From an uncultured Clostridium sp. (lineage in GTDB: Bacteria; Bacillota; Clostridia; Lachnospirales; Lachnospiraceae): 11,884 bases of DNA. Below the pieces are notes generated by a model. It made no database searches. It was given only the letters and a program-made list of their open reading frames with translations, and was not told the origin of the DNA. The stretch spans positions 1-11,884 of the forward strand of contig CAKSBP010000068.1 in assembly GCA_934438135.1 (NCBI GenBank), given 5' to 3'. Positions 7,611-11,884 of the stretch are shown in pieces. The translations under genes were made by a program, and so were the position numbers. The first letter of the stretch is position 1. Every line of letters begins with the position of its first letter.

Positions 7611-8504
7611 CTATAGCTTAGCATTTTCTATCAGGAAGTTCAGAAATTTTTTTGAGGCAAGGCTGTGTGGATGCTGGGTATCGTAAATAACTGTAATTGC
7701 ACGGGGTGGAATAGTTTCCACTAAATGTATCTGGAATACTTCGCCTTTATGTAGTGCTTCTTCTGCCATATCTTTTGGGACAAATCCAAGTCCAAGGTTG
7801 TGCTTTACCATAGGGAGAATTAAGTCTGAGGTTGCCAGTTCGATGGTTGGAGCAAAGGATAGGTTGTAACTTCGATAAATATCTTCCATGAAGTCTCTTG
7901 CTTTCGTTCCAGTTGGAAAGCTGACTATAGGATAATCAATTAACTCAGAAAGATGCATCTGGCGGCCTTTCAAATGGCTGTATTGAGGACCGGCAATCAG
8001 AATATCCTGTATGGTCTTTAGGTCAGTCGCTTTCATACGACCGGAAATTTCAATCGGTGTTGCGGTGACGGAAAGATCCACAATGCCGTTTTTTAATGCA
8101 TGGATTGCCTCTGATGTAGAATAGTTGTTAATTTTAAATTTTACACCTGGATAATTCAAATGAAACGGATCCAAGGCATGAAACAGGTAACAGTGTAATG
8201 CAGTTTCTGTTGTACCAAGATAAATGATACCGTTGTGCAGACTGACTGAGTTGATTAGTTCGTATTCTCCTTTTAGAAACTGTTCGCAGCCAATGGCGAC
8301 ATAATCATACAGCTGTTTCCCTTCACGGGTCAGTTCAATGCCACGGTTATTTCGGATAAACAGCCGGCATCCAAGCTGATGTTCTAAATTCTGAATAGTG
8401 TGGCTGATGGAAGACTGGCTGGTCAGAAGGACTTTTGCTGCTTTTGTAAAGTTTTTATATTTGCAGACATAGTAAAATACTCGATAGTAATCGTAGCTTA
8501 TCAT
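7611..8504 (-). CDS. LysR-type transcriptional regulator (297 aa)
   Basis: A DNA-binding activator/repressor of the LysR family, with the usual length. The N-terminal winged helix-turn-helix is at residues about 5-63 (FYYVCKYKNFTKAAKVL, then SQSSISHTIQNLEHQLGCRLFIRNNRGIELTREG). A two-lobed periplasmic-binding-protein-like effector domain follows from about residue 93 (IIYLGTTETALHCYLFHALDPF, GIVDLSVTATPIE, ILIAGPQYS, LGLGFVPKDMAEEAL). The start at 8504 is chosen because AAGGAG (8518-8513) is 8 nt upstream. An upstream in-frame ATG at 8540 overlaps the -10 box. It is divergent from a MATE transporter gene, and the shared gap holds a T-N11-A palindrome, so it most likely controls that gene and itself. 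The effector ligand is unknown. Confidence 0.93.
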   Translation of the reverse strand: MISYDYYRVFYYVCKYKNFTKAAKVLLTSQSSISHTIQNLEHQLGCRLFIRNNRGIELTREGKQLYDYVAIGCEQFLKGEYELINSVSLHNGIIYLGTTETALHCYLFHALDPFHLNYPGVKFKINNYSTSEAIHALKNGIVDLSVTATPIEISGRMKATDLKTIQDILIAGPQYSHLKGRQMHLSELIDYPIVSFPTGTKARDFMEDIYRSYNLSFAPTIELATSDLILPMVKHNLGLGFVPKDMAEEALHKGEVFQIHLVETIPPRAITVIYDTQHPHSLASKKFLNFLIENAKL

Positions 8505-8512
8505 TGGGAACG

Positions 8513-8518
8513 CTCCTT
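8513..8518 (-). promoter_or_regulatory. Ribosome binding site deciding the lysR start
   Basis: AAGGAG read on the minus strand, 8 nt before the ATG at 8504. The upstream ATG at 8540 has no such site. Confidence 0.8.
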
Positions 8519-8538
8519 TGTATAAATACTGTATTTTC

Positions 8539-8547
8539 ATTATAGCA
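8539..8547 (-). promoter_or_regulatory. Extended -10 promoter of lysR
   Basis: Read on the minus strand, TGCTATAAT gives a perfect -10 hexamer (8544-8539) with a TGn extension. The -35 position near 8562-8567 (CAGAAC) is poor and abuts the palindrome at 8568-8586, so a bound LysR protein could repress its own gene. Confidence 0.55.
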
Positions 8548-8567
8548 TAAAAATAAAAAAGGTTCTG

Positions 8568-8586
8568 ATATGAATTGAAATCATAT
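8568..8586. promoter_or_regulatory. LysR-type operator (T-N11-A palindrome)
   Basis: ATATGA (8568-8573) and TCATAT (8581-8586) form a perfect 6-bp inverted repeat with a 7-nt spacer, and T8571 to A8583 gives the T-N11-A signature of LysR-type recognition sites. A further inverted pair, CTGATAT (8565-8571) and ATATCAG (8592-8598), overlaps it and may add an activation site. The centre (8577) lies about 65 bp before the predicted transporter transcript start (near 8642), the usual place of a LysR recognition site at an activated promoter. Confidence 0.6.
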
Positions 8587-8606
8587 TTGCTATATCAGAT
8601 TATCAT

Positions 8607-8635
8607 TTTACAATATACCAAATACCCTTTATACT
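8607..8635 (+). promoter_or_regulatory. Sigma-A promoter of the MATE transporter gene
   Basis: TTTACA (-35, 8607-8612) and TATACT (-10, 8630-8635) are separated by exactly 17 nt. Each hexamer differs from consensus at one position. Start of transcription is predicted near 8642, giving a leader of about 40 nt before the ATG at 8683. Confidence 0.7.
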
Positions 8636-8682
8636 AAACAATAGTGCATAAGATGGAAAAAAATTAAAGGTGGTATTCTTAA

Positions 8683-10017
8683 ATGAATAAGGATTTAACA
8701 GTGGGGAAGCCGGAGACCGTTTTGTGGAAATTCTGCCTTCCCCTTTTTGGAAGTATTGTATTCCAGCAGATGTATAATATTGCGGACAGCCTGGTTGCTG
8801 GAAAATTCGTCGGACAAAATGCTCTTGCAGCAGTAGGAAACTCTTATGAGATTACATTGATTTATCTGGCATTTGCATTTGGATGTAACATTGGATGTTC
8901 GGTTATTGTATCCCAGCTGTTTGGTGCTAAAAAATGGAATGAACTAAAAACAGCGGTAAATACAACAATGATTGCAAGTGGAATTCTATGTCTGGTTTTG
9001 ATGCTGGCAGGATTTGTTCTTGGTGGAAATCTGCTGCATCTGATTAAAACCCCGGATAAGGTATTTAATGATTCTCTTCTATATTTAAGGATTTATACTG
9101 GGGGATTATTATTCTTGTTTTTCTATAATATAGCAACCGGAATTTTTTCTGCAATGGGAGATTCTAAAACTCCATTTTATTTTCTGGCAGTATCTTCTAC
9201 GGCAAATGTGCTGGTAGATATTTTATTTGTACGAAATTTTAAGATGGGTGTGGCTGGCGTGGCATGGGCAACTTTTATCTGCCAGGGTGTCAGCTGTATC
9301 CTTGCTGTAATAACCGTTTTTAAGCGTCTGGCAACGATACATACTACGGGAAAAGTAGAACTGTTTTCAGTGCCTGTTTTTAAGAAAATTTCTATGATTG
9401 CCATTCCAAGTATTCTGCAGCAGAGTTTTATTTCTGTTGGGAATATTATTATTCAAAGTGTTATCAACAGCTATGGTGCCAGTGTCATGGCGGGATATGC
9501 AGCGGCAATCAAATTAAATAATCTGGTTATTACATCCTTTACAACTCTTGGAAATGGAATGTCCAATTTTGCAGCACAGAATATTGGTGCTCATAAGCTG
9601 GAACGTGTTAAACAAGGATATCGTGGTGGACTTATAATGGTATATGCTTTCTGCGTGCCAATTATTCTTCTATATATTTTGGCAGGCCGTTCCATGGTCT
9701 ATCTGTTTATGGACAGCAGCACAGGAAACGCCATTGATACCGGAATTCAGTTCCTTAGGATTGTTTCTCCATTTTATTTTATTGTTTCAACTAAATTAAT
9801 TGCGGATGGCATTCTTCGTGGTGCTGGAGCGATGAAAATGTTTATGGCGGCAACCTTTACAGATTTGATTCTTCGTGTTGTTCTTGCAGAGATTTTGTCT
9901 GCACAGTTCGGTGTTATTGGTATTTGGGAAGCATGGCCGATTGGCTGGCTGATTTCTACTTCTATGTCGATATTCTTCTATGCAAGTGGGAAATGGAAGA
10001 AATATGTGTTGGAATAA
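8683..10017 (+). CDS. MATE-family multidrug/metabolite efflux transporter (444 aa)
   Basis: An integral membrane cation-coupled antiporter that exports small molecules. The length and about 12 hydrophobic segments are typical of MATE proteins. The N-terminal segment (PLFGSIVFQQMYNIADSLVAGKFVG, then ALAAVGNSYEI) matches the conserved first helices of the family, and the second half repeats the pattern (IPSILQQSFISVGNIIIQSVINSYG, then AAIKLNNLV, GMSNFAAQNIGA). The QNIGA motif and the internal two-fold repeat support the call. AAAGGTGG is about 9 nt before the ATG. It is divergent from a LysR-type gene with a shared operator, so it is probably induced by the substance that the regulator senses. 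Substrate cannot be read from the sequence. A role in exporting a plant-derived toxin or a metabolite is only a guess. No terminator is evident after it. Confidence 0.93.
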   Translation: MNKDLTVGKPETVLWKFCLPLFGSIVFQQMYNIADSLVAGKFVGQNALAAVGNSYEITLIYLAFAFGCNIGCSVIVSQLFGAKKWNELKTAVNTTMIASGILCLVLMLAGFVLGGNLLHLIKTPDKVFNDSLLYLRIYTGGLLFLFFYNIATGIFSAMGDSKTPFYFLAVSSTANVLVDILFVRNFKMGVAGVAWATFICQGVSCILAVITVFKRLATIHTTGKVELFSVPVFKKISMIAIPSILQQSFISVGNIIIQSVINSYGASVMAGYAAAIKLNNLVITSFTTLGNGMSNFAAQNIGAHKLERVKQGYRGGLIMVYAFCVPIILLYILAGRSMVYLFMDSSTGNAIDTGIQFLRIVSPFYFIVSTKLIADGILRGAGAMKMFMAATFTDLILRVVLAEILSAQFGVIGIWEAWPIGWLISTSMSIFFYASGKWKKYVLE

Positions 10018-10125
10018 ATAAGAGACAATTGATTTTAAAAGAAAAATATTCTGGAAAACAATACCATTAGACTTTACTTCTGATTCCAGCTAAAATAAAA
10101 GAAGGGGGGATTGGGAGTAAAGAAT

Positions 10126-10130
10126 AGGAG
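10126..10130 (+). promoter_or_regulatory. Ribosome binding site deciding the chemoreceptor start
   Basis: AGGAG is 7 nt before the ATG at 10138. An in-frame TTG at 10111 would place this site inside the gene and add 9 residues; it is less likely, although a G-run just upstream of it is purine-rich. Confidence 0.75.
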
Positions 10131-10137
10131 AATAACA

Positions 10138-11661
10138 ATGGGTAAGACCGATCTGAAACGAGAACGCGAGCAGATTGCCAATTATTATGTTGCCCGTATC
10201 ATGAGTGTAACTGCCATTATTTATACAGTTATGCTTGTGTTGAACTTTGTAGGGATTTTTGATGTTGAGCAGGTTTATATGATGGCAGCTTATATATTAG
10301 GAATCATATGTCTTTTAATACCGTCAGTACTTGTAAATGTATTGAAGAAGAAAGAAGTATGGGTAAAATATGTTTGCATTTTATGTGCCTGCATTTTCAT
10401 CATGATTTCTATTATTACATTTTCATACCATGTAGTAATCTTGTATGTATTTCCAATCGCACTTGCGTGCATCTATTTTAATCCAGTTTTAAATCAAGTC
10501 AGCTTAGTTATGACACTTGCAGCTACTATTTTAGGACAGTATCTTGGTTTTGTGCTTCAACTGACCAATGAACGAAATCTATACAATATAAAACGTCTGG
10601 TTTTATTTGGTATTATTCCACACAGCTTGATTTTAATTGGCCTTGGATACCTGTTTATTACTGTTGGAAAACATGCGAATCAGCTGATGAGTTCGTTGAT
10701 GGATGCAGAAGAACAGAAAAAGCTGTATGAACATATGAAAAAACTTTCGGATAAGGCACTTTTTGTTTCTCAAGGCTTGACAGAAAGTGTTTCTATTCTG
10801 GTTAATGTAACAGAAGATACACACAATGCCAATGTAAATATTGCAAAAAGTACGGATGCTGTAGCAGATGGACTGGAAGATTCTTTACGACAGCTTGGTA
10901 CTGCAAAAGAGAATTCGGGTGTTATTTCAGATAGCATTGGAAATCTGGCAGCAGAGAGCCAGAGTATTCTTGCATTGTTTCAGCAGGTAGAAACTATGTC
11001 TGATGAAAATAAAAGCTGTATGGAAAGTGCATCTACTGGAATTGCAGAGATTCAAAATACAACCGCTGTTTGCTATAAAGCAATGCTATTGCTGGAAGAA
11101 AAGACAAAAAGTATTGAAAATATTATTGAAATGATTACCAATATTTCGGAAGAAACGGATTTATTAGCGTTAAATGCAGCAATTGAATCGGCAAGGGCCG
11201 GCGAACACGGAAAAGGATTTGCTGTAGTAGCAGAAGAAATCCGTAAGCTGTCTCAGCAGACTCAAAGTGCCATTACCGGAATTAGGAAAATTCTTTTCGA
11301 AGTATTGGAACAGAATCAAATCGCATCTCACTCCATAGAAGAAAACAATAAAGTAACTACAAATCAGATTCAGGTAATTGAGAAAGCAAAAGAATCTTCT
11401 TTTTCAGTACAGGCAGCAGCCAATGAAATGTCTCAAAAGATGAATGCTATTGCGGAAATGACTGAAAATGTGAATCGAAGTACTTCTATTATTGTAGATA
11501 TGGTAACTATGATAGAGAAAGTCTGTCATGGTAATCAGGCGACGCTGGAAGATGTTATGTATGCGGTTGAGAGGGAAAAGAAATCTGTAAATGAATTGAA
11601 ACAAATTGTAACAAATATTAATACTATGTCACAGGAATTAAGTGATGTTGTAAAGCAGTAA
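10138..11661 (+). CDS. Methyl-accepting chemotaxis-like protein with six membrane segments, no HAMP (507 aa)
   Basis: A chemoreceptor that would pass signals to the CheA-CheW array. Six hydrophobic segments lie at about 23-41, 47-69, 76-95, 98-114, 119-140 and 153-176 with only short loops, so there is no extracellular sensing domain. A charged helix follows directly (residues 180-210) with no recognisable HAMP domain. Residues about 210-505 are a long coiled coil with heptad-like hydrophobic spacing. The signalling tip is clear at about 337-373 (ISEETDLLALNAAIESARAG, then GKGFAVVAEEIRKLSQQ), matching the conserved hairpin of the family. Sensing must therefore occur within or at the membrane, or in the cytoplasm. 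It lies 120 bp after the MATE gene on the same strand. No sigma-28-like promoter was seen, so read-through from the transporter gene is possible. A strong terminator follows. Confidence 0.9.
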   Translation: MGKTDLKREREQIANYYVARIMSVTAIIYTVMLVLNFVGIFDVEQVYMMAAYILGIICLLIPSVLVNVLKKKEVWVKYVCILCACIFIMISIITFSYHVVILYVFPIALACIYFNPVLNQVSLVMTLAATILGQYLGFVLQLTNERNLYNIKRLVLFGIIPHSLILIGLGYLFITVGKHANQLMSSLMDAEEQKKLYEHMKKLSDKALFVSQGLTESVSILVNVTEDTHNANVNIAKSTDAVADGLEDSLRQLGTAKENSGVISDSIGNLAAESQSILALFQQVETMSDENKSCMESASTGIAEIQNTTAVCYKAMLLLEEKTKSIENIIEMITNISEETDLLALNAAIESARAGEHGKGFAVVAEEIRKLSQQTQSAITGIRKILFEVLEQNQIASHSIEENNKVTTNQIQVIEKAKESSFSVQAAANEMSQKMNAIAEMTENVNRSTSIIVDMVTMIEKVCHGNQATLEDVMYAVEREKKSVNELKQIVTNINTMSQELSDVVKQ

Positions 11662-11697
11662 ATGACCGCTTATAACGAATAAAGAGAAAAGAATAAG

Positions 11698-11742
11698 AAG
11701 CTGTTATACAAATGAGGGGGTGTAACAGCTTTTGGTTGTTTG
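11698..11742 (+). terminator. Rho-independent terminator after the chemoreceptor gene
   Basis: Arms AAGCTGTTATAC (11698-11709) and GTGTAACAGCTT (11720-11731) pair over 12 bp with one G-U and a 10-nt loop, followed by a T-rich tail (TTTGGTTGTTT). It begins 36 bp after the stop codon. Confidence 0.85.
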
Positions 11743-11762
11743 CAGGAAAAGATGGATGTGCT

Positions 11763-11831
11763 ATGATGATAGATGGAGAATACATTGACAGAACAAAGGT
11801 ATCCGTCTATAATCCCGTCTTTGACAGTTAA
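11763..11831 (+). pseudogene. Possible short gene remnant (22 codons), unidentified
   Basis: An ATG at 11763 opens a 22-codon frame whose product contains DGEYIDRTKVSVYNPVFD. This looks like ordinary protein sequence and faintly recalls the N-terminus of class IV (branched-chain or D-amino acid) aminotransferases, which read like NGEFV...KVSVFD. No ribosome binding site is well placed, the frame ends at TAA, and a hairpin follows. It may be a decayed gene start or chance. Confidence 0.2.
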
Positions 11832-11839
11832 AAAAGCAA

Positions 11840-11882
11840 GAAACTGCTATACCCCTTGCTGCATAAGGGTTATAGCAGTTTC
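11840..11882 (-). terminator. Strong hairpin, probable terminator of a minus-strand gene beyond the right edge
   Basis: Arms 11840-11857 and 11865-11882 pair over 18 positions with one mismatch (C11852 with T11870) and a 7-nt loop. On the minus strand the hairpin is followed by CTTGC and then TTTTTT (complement of the A-run at 11830-11835), as expected for intrinsic termination of a gene coming from the right. Plus-strand sequence after it is cut by the window edge, so it may act in both directions. Confidence 0.6.
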
Positions 11883-11884
11883 CT

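Noticed and set aside
7520..7621. 33-codon open frame after the nested hairpin with a weak AGGGA 6 nt upstream
   Set aside because: The product is not recognisable, the frame starts at the edge of the hairpin and overlaps the lysR 3' end on the other strand; nothing beyond openness supports it.
8505..8540. Upstream lysR start at 8540 adding 12 residues
   Set aside because: That ATG overlaps the TATAAT -10 box and lacks a ribosome binding site, while the ATG at 8504 has AAGGAG at 8 nt and gives the usual LysR N-terminus.
10051..10089. Inverted repeat CTGGAA / TTCCAG between the MATE and chemoreceptor genes
   Set aside because: The 6-bp arms are separated by 27 nt and no T-tract follows, so it is not a credible terminator and may be chance.
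1..11884. Defence system, CRISPR array, prophage or insertion sequence
   Set aside because: No regularly spaced repeats, nuclease, transposase, integrase or phage genes were found; all large genes have a metabolic, transport, regulatory or signalling identity.

Overview
The window looks like a chromosomal segment of a low-GC Gram-positive bacterium of the Clostridia, most likely a gut or rumen Lachnospiraceae. This rests on AT-rich codon use, strong AGGAGG-type ribosome binding sites, Gram-positive signal peptides, secreted multi-domain glycan enzymes with Thr/Pro/Ser/Glu-rich linkers, and a chemoreceptor. The genus is an inference. No tRNA, rRNA, CRISPR array, transposase or phage gene was seen.

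Layout. (1) Positions 1-1840: the 3' end of a DhnA/DeoC-type class I aldolase gene, followed 4 bp later by a gene for a radical SAM protein with an N-terminal cobalamin-binding-like domain. (2) Positions 1841-7385: a glycan-degradation operon behind an extended -10 promoter. The first gene encodes a secreted GH5 beta-mannanase with two carbohydrate-binding-like modules and a CE2-type acetylesterase. The second, 26 bp downstream, encodes a secreted protein with the same two modules and the same esterase but no GH5 domain. (3) Positions 7386-7610: a convergent intergenic region holding a 97-nt nested hairpin. (4) Positions 7611-10017: a LysR-type regulator (minus strand) divergent from a MATE-family efflux transporter (plus strand). 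The gap has a good sigma-A promoter and a T-N11-A palindrome centred about 65 bp upstream of the predicted transporter transcript start. (5) Positions 10138-11661: a chemoreceptor-like protein with six membrane segments and neither HAMP nor an extracellular domain, ending in a clear terminator. The right edge carries a second strong hairpin that suits a minus-strand gene beyond the window.

How the genes work together. The two secreted enzymes form a plausible extracellular unit for acetylated beta-mannan (for example acetylated glucomannan or galactoglucomannan). The mannanase cuts the backbone, the two CE2 domains remove acetyl groups that block it, and four related binding-like modules hold the enzymes on the polysaccharide. 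The LysR-MATE pair looks like a self-contained regulated efflux unit. The chemoreceptor and the aldolase/radical SAM pair have no evident link to mannan use.

The least described items are the radical SAM protein, the repeated FQSW-motif module, the duplicated CE2 architecture and the nested hairpin. No wholly new multi-gene system could be demonstrated from the sequence alone.
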